From contig NZ_SPQQ01000014.1 of assembly GCF_004766045.1 (NCBI RefSeq), positions 31,951-95,950 of the forward strand: 64,000 nt of DNA. The letters run 5' to 3'. Under the pieces are notes generated by a model that saw only the letters and a program-made list of their open reading frames with translations, had not been told where the DNA came from and did not search any database. Shown one piece after another: positions 26,344 to 36,250 of this stretch (position 1 is its first letter; every line of letters begins with the position of its first letter). The stretch comes from Desulfosporosinus fructosivorans (lineage in GTDB: Bacteria; Bacillota; Desulfitobacteriia; Desulfitobacteriales; Desulfitobacteriaceae). Made by a program: the position numbers and the translations under genes.

Positions 26344-26378
26344 AAAAAACACCGTTTCTAATTATACGGTGTTTTTTG
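26344..26378 (+). terminator. Terminator after the chemoreceptor gene
   Basis: AAAAAACACCGT and ACGGTGTTTTTT form a perfect 12-bp stem with a 10-nt loop and U-run. Confidence 0.9.
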
Positions 26379-26525
26379 TGCGATTAGAAATAAAAAGCAT
26401 TACTAGGATGATGACGTGAGTTTAGCGTATAATGGACAAGTTGGCATAGTAAGTTTGTAAAAAATTAATTATACTATATGGAAAAATTAAGTTAAGTAAT
26501 GAATAGGTAAGAGGGAGCTAATATT

Positions 26526-28664
26526 TTGGTGGATAAGAAGTTTTTTGACAGTCTCGAAAGGGTTACCGGGGTAGTGATGAATGGAGTTCAAAAAGAGGCG
26601 ATCAGGCATACTTCAGGACCACTCCTGCTTTTGGCGACCCCAGGAGCCGGAAAGACGACGGTATTGAATGCTCGAATTCTTTACTTAATCCTTCGACAAG
26701 GTGTAAATCCGGAGAATATTCTGGCCTTAACGTTTAGCAAGGCTGCTGCGAATGAAATGGATGTGCGTTTTCAACAATTATACGGTCAATTAGTAAAACA
26801 GAGAGTACGATTCTCCACAATTCATAGCTTCTGCTACTCTATAATTAGAACTTATTTTCAGAAGAACCGTATCTCCTTCACCCTGATTGAAAATGAGCAG
26901 GGAGTACTTAGCAAAAACTCTGTCCTTAAACGGCTATATGAAGAAATAAATCAGACAATCTTAACGGAAGATAAACTGGAAGAGCTGGCCAACGCTATCT
27001 GTTTCATTAAAAATAGCATGATTCAAATTTCGGATGTTCAAAACATGGATACGAAGGTCAAGGACCTCGGATTGATCTATGAAGCTTACGAAGACTACAA
27101 GCAAAACGCACATTTGGGTAATAAACTGATTGATTTTGACGATATGCTTACCCTGTCCAATCAAATACTTGAGGAAAATCCTGAAATTCTGTTAAAGTAT
27201 CAAAAGCAATTTCATTTTGTTTTAACGGATGAAAGTCAGGATACGTCGATCATTCAGAATAAGATTATTGAAAAGGTTACGAAACTTAGTGATAACCTAT
27301 TTGTTGTAGGAGATGACGACCAATCTATTTTTGGCTTTCGATCCGCCAATCCAAAGTATCTACTGGATTTCAAAACGGTACATCCTCACGCCCGTATTTT
27401 GATAATGGAGCAGAATTACCGTTCTACCCCTGAGATAGTACAGGTAGCGAACGTATTCATCGGCGGTAATACTCAGCGCTATAAAAAAACTATGGTTACG
27501 GAAAACCCTTCTGATGAAAAAATTAAGATTCACTCCTTTGACTACGATTATCAACAACTTGACTACATAATCGAAGAGTTGAAGAAAAAGAAACAAATAG
27601 GACAGACGGCGATACTGTTTCGAAATAATATTTCAGCCATAAACCTGATTGATCACCTAGAGAGTGCGAATCTCCTGTTTTATGTGCGAGATTCTGGTTA
27701 CAAATTCTTTAATCACTGGGTGATCAAAGATATTTTAAACTTTATGCGCTTTTCCTATAGTGACAAGAACTTAAGAATTTTCGAGACCATATATACTAAA
27801 TTCAATTCCTATATTTCAAAGCAGCAAATTGAGTATTTAAAAAACCAAGACCCGACACAATCCGTCTTTGATCATTTGGCAGACCTACCCACTCTGCCGG
27901 CTTTCCGCAAGAAAAACTTTCAGGAACTTAAAAGACAGTTTAAGAAGCTCAATGGGATGCCCCCTATAGACGCGCTCCGTTATATTCGCAAGGATCTGCA
28001 CTATGAGAAAAAACTGGAAGAGTTTAGCGAGCGTCTGGGTCTATCTATGGATTCCTTTCATGGGATATTAGCCACTCTTGAAAATATCGCTCAGGGGATG
28101 AAAACGCACAAGGAGTTTGCAGATCGTCTGAGATATCTTGAACAATTAATGCTTGAATCAGCTGAGAATAAGGATAATAATGCTGTGGTGCTTTCCACCC
28201 TGCATTCCGCCAAAGGTCTTGAATTTGATTGTGTTTATATGCTGGATTTAGTCGATGGAATCCTCCCAAATCTGGAAAGTATCAAGGCCGCGGAAAAGAA
28301 AAAACCAGATAGTCTAGAAGAAGAAAGACGTCTCTTTTACGTAGGCATGACACGAGCGAAGAAAGAACTTGAACTCTTGACGGTTGAAAATCTCAATAAT
28401 CAAGATGTGGTAGAATCCCAGTTTGTAGGAGAAATTCGAGACATTGTTTGTCCCGGGCGTTCAAGGACCGGAAAAGGTGTGAGTTTAACTACCTTTCAGT
28501 TGGAAAAAGGCGCGGATATTCGACACAAAGCGTTTGGAATCGGTCGGATTACAGTCGCAGATGTTGAGAGTGATTTGCTTGAAGTGAAGTTTAGAAAACT
28601 TGGAATTAAACAATTTTCGCTAAAAGTGTGTTTGGAAGGTAAGCTGGTGAGTTCGGTTTTATAA
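26526..28664 (+). CDS. UvrD/Rep/PcrA-type superfamily 1 DNA helicase
   Basis: 712 residues. Motif I is LLATPGAGKTTVL near 34, motif II VLTDESQDTS near 235, motif III VGDDDQSIFGFRSA near 260, motif IV MEQNYRST near 296, and motifs V/VI STLHSAKGLEFDCVY near 557 and RRLFYVGMTRAKKEL near 603. The C-terminal 50 residues form the KAFGIGRITVADVES tail seen in PcrA, which binds RNA polymerase in Bacillus. It unwinds DNA 3' to 5' in repair and replication-transcription conflict. TTG 26526 or GTG 26529 are equally possible starts. It stands alone. Confidence 0.9.
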   Translation: MVDKKFFDSLERVTGVVMNGVQKEAIRHTSGPLLLLATPGAGKTTVLNARILYLILRQGVNPENILALTFSKAAANEMDVRFQQLYGQLVKQRVRFSTIHSFCYSIIRTYFQKNRISFTLIENEQGVLSKNSVLKRLYEEINQTILTEDKLEELANAICFIKNSMIQISDVQNMDTKVKDLGLIYEAYEDYKQNAHLGNKLIDFDDMLTLSNQILEENPEILLKYQKQFHFVLTDESQDTSIIQNKIIEKVTKLSDNLFVVGDDDQSIFGFRSANPKYLLDFKTVHPHARILIMEQNYRSTPEIVQVANVFIGGNTQRYKKTMVTENPSDEKIKIHSFDYDYQQLDYIIEELKKKKQIGQTAILFRNNISAINLIDHLESANLLFYVRDSGYKFFNHWVIKDILNFMRFSYSDKNLRIFETIYTKFNSYISKQQIEYLKNQDPTQSVFDHLADLPTLPAFRKKNFQELKRQFKKLNGMPPIDALRYIRKDLHYEKKLEEFSERLGLSMDSFHGILATLENIAQGMKTHKEFADRLRYLEQLMLESAENKDNNAVVLSTLHSAKGLEFDCVYMLDLVDGILPNLESIKAAEKKKPDSLEEERRLFYVGMTRAKKELELLTVENLNNQDVVESQFVGEIRDIVCPGRSRTGKGVSLTTFQLEKGADIRHKAFGIGRITVADVESDLLEVKFRKLGIKQFSLKVCLEGKLVSSVL

Positions 28665-28733
28665 CCGCCCACGATATTTGATCTATTACTAACTATATAA
28701 TGTCAGATTGTTAAGATATAATGATGCTAAGAG

Positions 28734-29663
28734 TTATTGTAACCGTGCATTAAATGTGGTGAGGAGTCTCAGATAATGGTTTGCTTCCCGAAGTACGTGA
28801 TCAGCTAACAAGGGCACAGCCAACGCTCTAATTTTGCATTGTATTAAACCTTCGGTGGCTGCTGTTTTAAAATCTCTTAGACTAGCCGTGGCTTTAATGG
28901 TTTTACTGCTGAGTTGTGGTAGTATAGTTGTCTGTGTCGTCATTGTAATGGCCTGATTTGTGAGCGCATCGAACACTTTACCAAAACGATTAGCTGTCTC
29001 AAAGAGTGCAACTTCAGTGGGGTCTAACAAACCGCGAATAAATTTCGCATGCTCTGCCATGATTCGATTCCAAAATTTCTCTTGATCGATGATATCCTCT
29101 AGAAGGTTGACTACTTGGCGGGTCTGTAATTGATAAAGAATCTTTATGTAGAACCGCGCTTCCCGCAGTATGTGATCGATCAACAAGGGGTAGTTAAACG
29201 TAAAAATTTTACAACTTAAGATGTCTTGAAGGAGTTTGGATTTATAATCAGCCAAGACAGTCGTAGCTGTGATCGCCTTTTGATTAAGGGCTGAGACCTG
29301 ATCTAATAACAGTGAGCTTATTGAGGGGGTTAGCTTCTTATCTAAGCAGAGTCCCATACGGCTCAGTTCCTTATCAAGCTGGATACCAGAATAGAATTCT
29401 GTCGCTCGCTCAGCCTCAAAGGTGAACTTTGTAACTAATTCCCCTGAAGCGAGAACTTCAGGACTAATAACCCCATCGGCAAGCATTATTGTCTCTGCGA
29501 GTAACGTAGTCAATTCGCACTTAAGGGTATCGGCTTGTTGGGCTAAAGATTTGTCCTTAGAACCGAAGGCGGCTTCCATGAAAAAAGCATGTTCCTTCAT
29601 GATACGCAAAAAGAAAAGGTTTAGTTCAAGGGATTGTCGAATAAATTCTTCATTAGATAACAT
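28734..29663 (-). CDS. DUF2935 protein, duplicated helical bundle
   Basis: 309 residues, predicted soluble and almost all helical. Two similar halves are visible: each has an early 'FWNRIMAEHAKFIRG'-like or 'LFFLRIMKEHAFFME'-like stretch, a late 'LLADHVLREANHYL'-like or 'LLIDHILREARFYI' stretch, and acidic/His residues that could bind metal in a ferritin-like fold. This matches the Firmicutes DUF2935 family as I recall it. Function unknown. It runs against its neighbours on both sides and has GGGGG as its Shine-Dalgarno. Confidence 0.8.
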   Translation of the reverse strand: MLSNEEFIRQSLELNLFFLRIMKEHAFFMEAAFGSKDKSLAQQADTLKCELTTLLAETIMLADGVISPEVLASGELVTKFTFEAERATEFYSGIQLDKELSRMGLCLDKKLTPSISSLLLDQVSALNQKAITATTVLADYKSKLLQDILSCKIFTFNYPLLIDHILREARFYIKILYQLQTRQVVNLLEDIIDQEKFWNRIMAEHAKFIRGLLDPTEVALFETANRFGKVFDALTNQAITMTTQTTILPQLSSKTIKATASLRDFKTAATEGLIQCKIRALAVPLLADHVLREANHYLRLLTTFNARLQ

Positions 29664-29819
29664 ACGAAATACCCCCTTTTTTTTATTTTATGGGTATTCA
29701 TATATATGCAAACCCTTGTTGAATTATCGTAGTTAAAGTAATGGTTTATGGGTGTTATTCACGGGGTTAGAAAACTCTCGATAGTAGCACGTGAAATTAA
29801 AATAAAGTGAGGCCAAGGC

Positions 29820-32192
29820 ATGGGAAAGACCCTTATTGTTGCTGAAAAACCTTCTCAAGCTCGTGAATATGCCACGGCATTAGGAGTTCGAGGTAAAGAA
29901 GACGGATATCTTGAAAATGAGCTGTATGTGATCACGTGGTGCTACGGCCATCTTTTAGAGCTGGAGCGCCCGGAAGCGTATATGGATCTTGATCGGGTGG
30001 GGAAACGTTGGAGTTTAAACCGTTTGCCAGTTCTGCCGCACTTAAATTCATTTCGCAGGGTAGTCAAATCCGGGGCGATCAAACAGTATCAAGTGATCCA
30101 ACGCTGGTTAAAGTCAACGGATATCGAAGAAGTTATATGTGGAACGGACGCTGACAGGGAAGGGCAGTTGCTTTTTCAGGAAGTGTGGGATGCCTCTAAG
30201 TGCAGTAAACCCTTGTCTAGGTTGTGGATTTCCTCGCTGACAACAGCGGCGATTCGAGAAGGTTTGAAGCGCCTTCGTCCAGCAGAAGCGGTGGCCGGGC
30301 TTGCGGCCGCAGGTCACGGCCGAGCGTTTGCAGACTGGGATTTTGGCATGAATCTGACGGAAGGATTTACCGCATTGTTTGGGAGTTTTGATGCCGTTCG
30401 AAAAAAGCCTAATGTCATTTCGATTGGGAGAGTACAGACTCCGACCCTGGCCTTGATCGTAGAGAGAGAATGGGAAATTGAACGCTTTGTTGCCCAGCCC
30501 TTCTTTGAAGTGCGAGCTGAGTTCGCGACAACCCAAGGAGACTATCCTGGGAAGTGGTTTGATCTCTCTGAAGAATCAAAACGGATAACAAGTCGTCAAG
30601 TCGCCGAAGATATCGTAGAGAAAACTCAAGGTAAACCAGGGAAAATTACAAAAATGGATCAAAAAGATGTGCAGGAACCTGCACCCCTTCTTTTTGATCT
30701 GACATCACTGACAATAGCCGCCTCCAAAAAACACGGGTTTAGCGCGGAAAAAGTGCTCCAATTGGCCCAGTCTCTCTATGAGAAAAAGGCGATTACCTAT
30801 CCTCGAACGGATTGTGCCTACTTATCGGAGGATCTTGTGCCGAAGTTACCTGAACATCTAAAGGCAGTTCGTCAAGATCCATACACGACCCTAGTGGATG
30901 AAGCAGGTCTTTTAGGGGTGCCTAAAGGTAAACGTGTGATCAATACGATCACTGCCCATCACGCTATCATTCCAACCACGGAGAAAGTTGCTATTGAGAG
31001 ACTTAACTTTGAAGAACAGAAGCTATATGACATGATCGTTCGCCGTTTTCTGGCCGTCTGGTTTCCCCCTGCTCGGTATCATCAGACCGAAGTGGTGACG
31101 GAGGTTGAGGGTGAGCCCTTTCGCACGAAAGGCAAAGTTCTGCTGAGCCCAGGATGGAAGAAGGTATACGGGCCTGATGAATTAGATGAGGGAGTTGTGC
31201 GTAAAACTAAGAAGAAGGATGACCGTGAGCAGACCGAGGATGAGAACGCCACCCTTCCGCCTTTGAGTAAAGGGGAGGATGTGCGTACGAAACGCGTTTT
31301 TAGTGAAGAAAAGACTACCAAACCGCCTAAACGCTTTACCCAGGGAGACCTTCTGAAAGCCATGGAAGGCGCTGGCAAACAGATTGATGATGAGGTGTTG
31401 CGTCAGCAATTGAAAGGAAAGGGGTTGGGCACTGTGGCGACACGACCAGCTATCATGGAAAATCTAATGGATAGAGGGTATATCATCCAGGAGCAAAAGT
31501 CTTTGAAACCTACTCAGAAAGGGTCTGAACTGATTCGTTTGATCAAGGAACGTCTTCCTCATGCGCAACTCCTGGTTAGTGCAGAAATGACTGGGCAAAT
31601 GGAGTTTAATCTTTCAAAAGTAGAAAAGGGAGAACTGACGATCGAACAATATATGGCAGACGTGGAGGAGGCCATTGGGCGAATAATTGAGGAACTACGC
31701 TCCTTTGAACAGAAACACGGTAAAAAACCTCTAGCGCTAGCTCCTTCTGGAAAAGTTCAGGGTACGGGGAAAGTAACCAAAGCGGGCGCAGAAGGAAAAG
31801 CAATCGCCAAGAGAAAGGGCGTTGGAACAAAAACAACAAACAATAATAAGTCAGTCGAAACGGAGAGAGAGACCAGTGATGAGATACAGGTTACTGCCTC
31901 AGAGGGGCAGGTTGAAGGGTTGGGGACATGTCCTAAGTGCGGTGGAGAGGTGATCGAAGGGGTAAAGGGATTTGGGTGCGCTAGTTGGCGTGCTGGATGC
32001 CACTTTGTACTATGGAAGACTCCAATCTGTGGTAAAGTGCTTACCCCAAATCAAATCAAAAGCCTTTTGAAGAAAGGAAAAACTCCACTGATTAAGGGGT
32101 TTAAATCAAAATCAGGTAAATCATTCTCAGCATATTTGATCTGGGAAGATTCGTCTGAGGCCAAATTGAAATTTGAGTTTGAGCAATTATGA
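29820..32192 (+). CDS. topB: DNA topoisomerase III (type IA)
   Basis: 790 residues. The N-terminal Toprim domain has VAEKPSQARE and the metal-binding CGTDADREGQL near 103. The catalytic tyrosine is in AITYPRTDCAYLS near 327. LGTVATRPAIMENL near 538 belongs to the type IA core. The C-terminal extension carries a basic linker and a degenerate zinc-ribbon (CPKCGGEV near 703, then GFGCASWRAGC), followed by a topoisomerase C-terminal repeat. Relaxes and decatenates single-stranded crossings. The last 4 bases overlap the start of the MATE gene. Confidence 0.92.
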   Translation: MGKTLIVAEKPSQAREYATALGVRGKEDGYLENELYVITWCYGHLLELERPEAYMDLDRVGKRWSLNRLPVLPHLNSFRRVVKSGAIKQYQVIQRWLKSTDIEEVICGTDADREGQLLFQEVWDASKCSKPLSRLWISSLTTAAIREGLKRLRPAEAVAGLAAAGHGRAFADWDFGMNLTEGFTALFGSFDAVRKKPNVISIGRVQTPTLALIVEREWEIERFVAQPFFEVRAEFATTQGDYPGKWFDLSEESKRITSRQVAEDIVEKTQGKPGKITKMDQKDVQEPAPLLFDLTSLTIAASKKHGFSAEKVLQLAQSLYEKKAITYPRTDCAYLSEDLVPKLPEHLKAVRQDPYTTLVDEAGLLGVPKGKRVINTITAHHAIIPTTEKVAIERLNFEEQKLYDMIVRRFLAVWFPPARYHQTEVVTEVEGEPFRTKGKVLLSPGWKKVYGPDELDEGVVRKTKKKDDREQTEDENATLPPLSKGEDVRTKRVFSEEKTTKPPKRFTQGDLLKAMEGAGKQIDDEVLRQQLKGKGLGTVATRPAIMENLMDRGYIIQEQKSLKPTQKGSELIRLIKERLPHAQLLVSAEMTGQMEFNLSKVEKGELTIEQYMADVEEAIGRIIEELRSFEQKHGKKPLALAPSGKVQGTGKVTKAGAEGKAIAKRKGVGTKTTNNNKSVETERETSDEIQVTASEGQVEGLGTCPKCGGEVIEGVKGFGCASWRAGCHFVLWKTPICGKVLTPNQIKSLLKKGKTPLIKGFKSKSGKSFSAYLIWEDSSEAKLKFEFEQL

Positions 32193-33535
32193 AACAAACA
32201 TTGACGATACCTCAAAAGATAAGACAATTACTCCTCATCTTAGTACCTATCTTGGTTGCCCAGATAACAATGTTTTCAATGAGCTTTTTTGACACTGTGA
32301 TGTCTGGGCAAGCAAGTACCCAAGACTTGGCTGGAGTGGCGATCGGTTCGAGTATATGGGTACCTATCAGTGCCGGGTTAGGCGGAATTTGTGTAGCTGT
32401 GACACCGATTGTGGCTCAGTTGATTGGAGCAAAGCGCAAAGAAGATATAGCTTTCAAGGTCAATCAAGGGATATATTTAGCCCTATTTATTTCTGGATTA
32501 GTAATTGCTGTGGGGGCAATCAGCTTGGACTCAATTCTCGATTTAATGGGCTTAGAGGATACAGTACGTCGTATTTCACACAGATACTTGTTGGCTATTG
32601 CCTTTGGAATCCCAGCATTGTTCCTTTATCAGGTGCTGCGTTCATTTATCGATGCACTTGGGAAAACTCGCGTAACCATGCTGATCGCTTTGCTTTCTTT
32701 ACCCATTAATGTCTTACTTAATTATATTCTGATCTTTGGTAAGTTCGGTTTTCCGAGCTTAGGTGGCGTTGGCGCCGGTGTTGCGTCTGCGATCACGTAT
32801 TGGTGTCTGGCTTTAATTGCCTTGACTCTAATCCTACGACAGAAATCGTTCAGAACGTATCATGTATTTGGACGTTTATTTGGGCTGTCCATTAAAGAAT
32901 GGAAGGAACAACTGAAAATCGGCTTGCCAATTGGTTTTGCAATTTTCGTGGAGACCAGTATTTTTGCGGTCGTTGCCTTACTGATGAGTAATTTTAATAC
33001 TGTAACTATCGCTGCTCATCAGGTCGCTATGAATTTCTCGACGTTGCTTTACATGGTTCCGTTAAGTATTTCCTCTGCTTTAACGATTTTGGTCGGATTT
33101 GAAGTGGGGGCAGGAAGGCATAAGGATGCTCGCCAGTATAGCTATTTGGGTATGGGAATGTCTGTGGGTATGGCTGGTATTTGTGCTATTATTCTATTGC
33201 TCTTTAGTGAGCAAGTGGCAACATTGTATTCGCAAGAAGTCGCGGTCATTCAAATGGCCCAACAGTTTCTTATCTATGCTCTGTTCTTTCAATTATCGGA
33301 TGCGATTGCCGCTCCGATTCAGGGGGCTTTGCGCGGCTATAAAGACGTTAACGTGACATTTATCACAGCGTTCATCTCCTATTGGCTTATCGGATTGCCA
33401 GCAGGGTATTATATGGCAAGTTATACCCCAATAGGAGCTCCTGGATATTGGATTGGACTGATCGTAGCTCTGGCAGTTAGTGCTGTAGGCCTTTCAGGGC
33501 GTTTCCTCGTTGTTCAACGTCGATATTCCTCTTGA
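32189..33535 (+). CDS. MATE-family multidrug/Na+ efflux protein
   Basis: 448 residues, twelve predicted transmembrane helices in two halves. The family signs are FFDTVMSGQASTQDLAGVAIG near 33, VTPIVAQLIGA near 71, and the second-half equivalent AAHQVAMNFSTLLYMVPLSIS near 273. Exports cationic drugs in exchange for Na+ or H+. ATG overlaps the topB stop (ATGA), so translation is coupled, although there is no functional link to topoisomerase. Confidence 0.9.
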   Translation: MKQTLTIPQKIRQLLLILVPILVAQITMFSMSFFDTVMSGQASTQDLAGVAIGSSIWVPISAGLGGICVAVTPIVAQLIGAKRKEDIAFKVNQGIYLALFISGLVIAVGAISLDSILDLMGLEDTVRRISHRYLLAIAFGIPALFLYQVLRSFIDALGKTRVTMLIALLSLPINVLLNYILIFGKFGFPSLGGVGAGVASAITYWCLALIALTLILRQKSFRTYHVFGRLFGLSIKEWKEQLKIGLPIGFAIFVETSIFAVVALLMSNFNTVTIAAHQVAMNFSTLLYMVPLSISSALTILVGFEVGAGRHKDARQYSYLGMGMSVGMAGICAIILLLFSEQVATLYSQEVAVIQMAQQFLIYALFFQLSDAIAAPIQGALRGYKDVNVTFITAFISYWLIGLPAGYYMASYTPIGAPGYWIGLIVALAVSAVGLSGRFLVVQRRYSS

Positions 33536-33621
33536 GGATAGTAAACTTAGTTAAACAAGTATATGTTGGAATAACAAGCGAAGGTTAATAATTATTACTA
33601 AGGTTAGTGTGAATAGTTGTA

Positions 33622-33693
33622 TTAGGTTTGTCTATTGATAAATTTACTAAGGAGCAGGAAGCTTATCTGGCGCCTTGGAGTACAGAGCATTAA
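33622..33693 (+). pseudogene. Remnant of the 3' end of a second ahcY gene
   Basis: In-frame translation of 33622-33693 gives a 23-residue string ending GLSIDKFTKEQEAYLAPWS-TEH then TAA. The intact AhcY at 23053 ends GLSIDKLTETQIGYLASWS-SEEG. Fourteen or more positions agree, including the LSID, YLA and WS blocks that mark the AhcY C terminus. Weak similarity seems to continue upstream (GTTAAT, AAGGTT) but with stops. No start or upstream domain is left, so this is a decayed fragment. Confidence 0.65.
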
Positions 33694-33753
33694 AGGGCAT
33701 TAAATAGCTTAAAATCTAATAGGATAGTGGCATTTTATGGAAACTTTTATTGG

Positions 33754-33790
33754 GGTGTCTGATTGTAGAAAATATGGTCGGACACCTTTT
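33754..33790 (+). terminator. Terminator after the ahcY remnant
   Basis: GGTGTCTGA (33754-33762) pairs with TCGGACACC (33778-33786), followed by TTTT. It may be the surviving terminator of the lost ahcY copy. Confidence 0.65.
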
Positions 33791-33832
33791 GTTATGCAGT
33801 CTAAGTCTTCCTGACTTGCCGCAATACTTCGA

Positions 33833-33874
33833 TAATTAAGTCTGATGACTCAAATGAGTCATCAGACTTAATTA
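33833..33874. terminator. Perfect 19-bp palindromic hairpin
   Basis: Arms 33833-33851 and 33856-33874 are exact reverse complements with loop AAAT. The ends are A/T-rich on both strands, so it can act as a terminator in either direction. Confidence 0.7.
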
Positions 33875-34032
33875 TTTGTGATTGAAAAGTTATAATCTTT
33901 AAATTACTCTAAGTTAAGCTTTTCCGGGGGTTGATAAATGGGACCTGAAAGCTTAGTATAAGTTCTTGAAAATACGTACATAGACCACTGCAATTAAACT
34001 TTCTGAGATAATATACTAATTTGTGTGATAAT

Positions 34033-34048
34033 TGGCAAAGAACTTGCA
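34033..34048 (+). promoter_or_regulatory. Sigma-54 (-24/-12) promoter of the BCCT transporter
   Basis: TTGGCAAAGAACTTGCAA: GG at 34034-34035 and GC at 34046-34047, exactly 10 nt between, matching the sigma-54 consensus. Start near 34059, leaving a leader of almost 390 nt before the transporter. Confidence 0.8.
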
Positions 34049-34058
34049 ATTAAAGTTG

Positions 34059-34446
34059 TGGGACAGAAGTTAAGCATTTATAATAAGGAGGTTTTGATGG
34101 TCATTTCAGGGCAATGAAATATTTGAATCAAAGGAGGAATAAAAGTAAAGGATTAACGGTATTATTGGCATTTTCATGATATATCTTTGTAATTCTTTTT
34201 GACAATCATTTTAAACTTTATGCAAGTCTAGTGAGGTGGAAAATAGCTATATTAAGGCCGATAACCTAGGGTTCTTAGCGGCATCAGCATAGGATTGTTT
34301 TTCACGGACCTAAAAATACCAAGAAGGTAATAACCAAGGATTTTGCTTTCGTAACACATACTTATAGATAGACACGAGGAATTTATCAGCTGACTTATCT
34401 TCTTAAACCCGGTTCTCAGATTTAATCACAAGAAAGGGTGAAAAAC
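34059..34446 (+). promoter_or_regulatory. Long leader of the BCCT gene with two nested micro-ORFs
   Basis: AAGGAGG at 34085-34091 serves ATG 34097, which encodes only six residues (MVISGQ). Its stop overlaps a second start (ATGA, 34114) that opens a 21-residue peptide beginning MKYLNQRRNKSKG, ending at 34179. A second AAGGAGG lies inside that peptide gene. The remaining leader shows no gene. Either a leader-peptide control device or the relic of a lost gene. Confidence 0.35.
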
Positions 34447-36012
34447 TTGTCACAAGAGAAGTCTAAAGGGAAATTTGCTCGCATTAATCCTGTTGTTTTC
34501 TGGGGCAGTGTTATTTTATGTGTTTTGTTATATGCCCCAATGATGATTTATGGTACAGACTTGCAACCTTATGTTGCAGTCATATTAAAAGCTATAACCT
34601 ATAACATGGACTGGTTATGGTTATTATTTACTTTGGGCTGTGTAATATTTTCATTTTGGCTGGCTTTTGGCAAATATGGCAATGTAAAATTGGGTGGAAC
34701 AGATGATAAACCTGAATTCTCAGACTTCAGCTGGTTATCAATGATGTTCACTGGCGGTGTTGGAGCAGGTTTAGTTTATTGGTCCATGGCCGAGCCTTTG
34801 TATTATCTAAAGTTTCCTCCTTACTGGAATGAGGCATTTTCTGGGGAAGCTGCGCAATTCGCTATTGCCTATGGAATGTTTCACTGGGGGCTTTCGGCCT
34901 GGGCTATCTTTGTTCCAGGGGCCATTACCTTTGCCTACATGCTTTACGTAAGAAAAAAACCCTACTTCTCCCCAAGCTATGCTTGCCGGGGAGTATTGGG
35001 TGATCGGGTAGACGGATGGCTTGGCAAAGCGATCGACATCTTTGTTGTGCTTGGTCTGGTCGGCGGATTAGGAACAACCTTAGGAACAGTTATTCCTATG
35101 ATGTCGGCTGTTGCAGCCGGTTATCTGGGTATTCCAGATACTATGACGGTAAAAGTCGTGACCACACTGGTGATTTCAGCAACATTTACCTATAGTGCTG
35201 TCTCCGGTATAAATAGCGGAATTAAAAAATTGTCGGAATTAAATAGTTGGTTATGTATGGGATTATTAGCGTTTGTTGCGATCGTTGGCCCCACCTTGTT
35301 TTTGTTTTCCTTTTATGTTGACAACTTAGGGGTTTTGATTACTAACTTTTTTAGGATGAGTTTATATACAGATCCGATTACCAAATCCGGTTTTCCTCAA
35401 GACTGGACAGTATTTTACTGGGCTTGGTGGGCAGCATGGGCTATGTATTTCGGCTTATTTGTTGCAAGGATCTCCAAGGGGAGAACGATCAAAAACGTGG
35501 TTCTAAATATGATGGTTGTAACGTCAATCGGCTGTTCGCTGTTCTTCTTAGTGTTCGGCGGCTATGCTGTAAATCTTCAGCTTAATCTAGGGGTAGCACT
35601 TGATATGACTATGAAGGATGCCGGTGCTGGGGCAATGATTTCCCAACTCTTGCATACCTTACCCGGCGCTGTAATAGTTATTCCCTATTTCTTATTTGTA
35701 ATGCTTATTTTCCAAGCTACTACCATTGATACTAATGCGTATATTATTTCTAGTATTTCTTGCAAAGAAGTTAGGAGCGATCAGGAATCTCCCCAATGGA
35801 CAAGACTTTTCTGGTGTGCACTCCTTGCTGTGATCGGGCTAGCTATCATGATGGTGGGCGGATTACCGGTAATTCAACTTTCATCGGTTGCCACCAGCGT
35901 ACCGATTATAGTTATTATCATCATCTTATCGATGTCCCTACTCAAATGGCTCAAGGAGGATTTCGGCAAAGAAGATGTAATACAAGTTGTCGATTATCCT
36001 GAAGAAGACTAA
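34447..36012 (+). CDS. BCCT-family transporter (glycine betaine/choline/carnitine type)
   Basis: 521 residues, twelve transmembrane helices. The glycine-rich segment GGVGAGLVYWSMAEPLYYL near 100 and the tryptophan-rich segment DWTVFYWAWWAAWAMYFG near 320 line the substrate site in BetP and CaiT and bind the trimethylammonium group. I prefer TTG 34447, 6 nt after AAAGGGTG; GTG 34438 overlaps that Shine-Dalgarno. The long osmosensory tails of BetP are missing, which suits a nutrient uptake role. Under sigma-54 control near mtgB and mttB, it probably imports glycine betaine or a related quaternary amine. Confidence 0.9.
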   Translation: MSQEKSKGKFARINPVVFWGSVILCVLLYAPMMIYGTDLQPYVAVILKAITYNMDWLWLLFTLGCVIFSFWLAFGKYGNVKLGGTDDKPEFSDFSWLSMMFTGGVGAGLVYWSMAEPLYYLKFPPYWNEAFSGEAAQFAIAYGMFHWGLSAWAIFVPGAITFAYMLYVRKKPYFSPSYACRGVLGDRVDGWLGKAIDIFVVLGLVGGLGTTLGTVIPMMSAVAAGYLGIPDTMTVKVVTTLVISATFTYSAVSGINSGIKKLSELNSWLCMGLLAFVAIVGPTLFLFSFYVDNLGVLITNFFRMSLYTDPITKSGFPQDWTVFYWAWWAAWAMYFGLFVARISKGRTIKNVVLNMMVVTSIGCSLFFLVFGGYAVNLQLNLGVALDMTMKDAGAGAMISQLLHTLPGAVIVIPYFLFVMLIFQATTIDTNAYIISSISCKEVRSDQESPQWTRLFWCALLAVIGLAIMMVGGLPVIQLSSVATSVPIIVIIIILSMSLLKWLKEDFGKEDVIQVVDYPEED

Positions 36013-36051
36013 TCATAATGGGGTTGTCGCAGTAAGACAGCCCGGAAAATA

Positions 36052-36086
36052 GCAAAAGGCGGCTTCTGACAGAAGCCGCCTTTTGC
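36052..36086 (+). terminator. Terminator after the BCCT gene
   Basis: A perfect 15-bp stem (36052-36066 with 36072-36086) with loop TGACA; the arms contain AAAAGGCGGC and its complement, so U-rich tracts sit in the stem. Confidence 0.85.
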
Positions 36087-36250
36087 CGTCATCTATAAGC
36101 CATGCCTGGCTGCACCTCTAATTATATCCCGTATAAGTGTTTAGTATATTACAGTTACCCCGGGAGGACTATAATAAAAGTAGAATGTGCAATGATACAC
36201 AACTTAAGAGTTATCGAGCCTTTTCAATGATCATCTATCCAATGGCTGTA

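Noticed and set aside
26437..26460. Sigma-54 promoter before the helicase gene (TTGGCATAGTAAGTTTG)
   Set aside because: The GC of the -12 element is missing at the required spacing.
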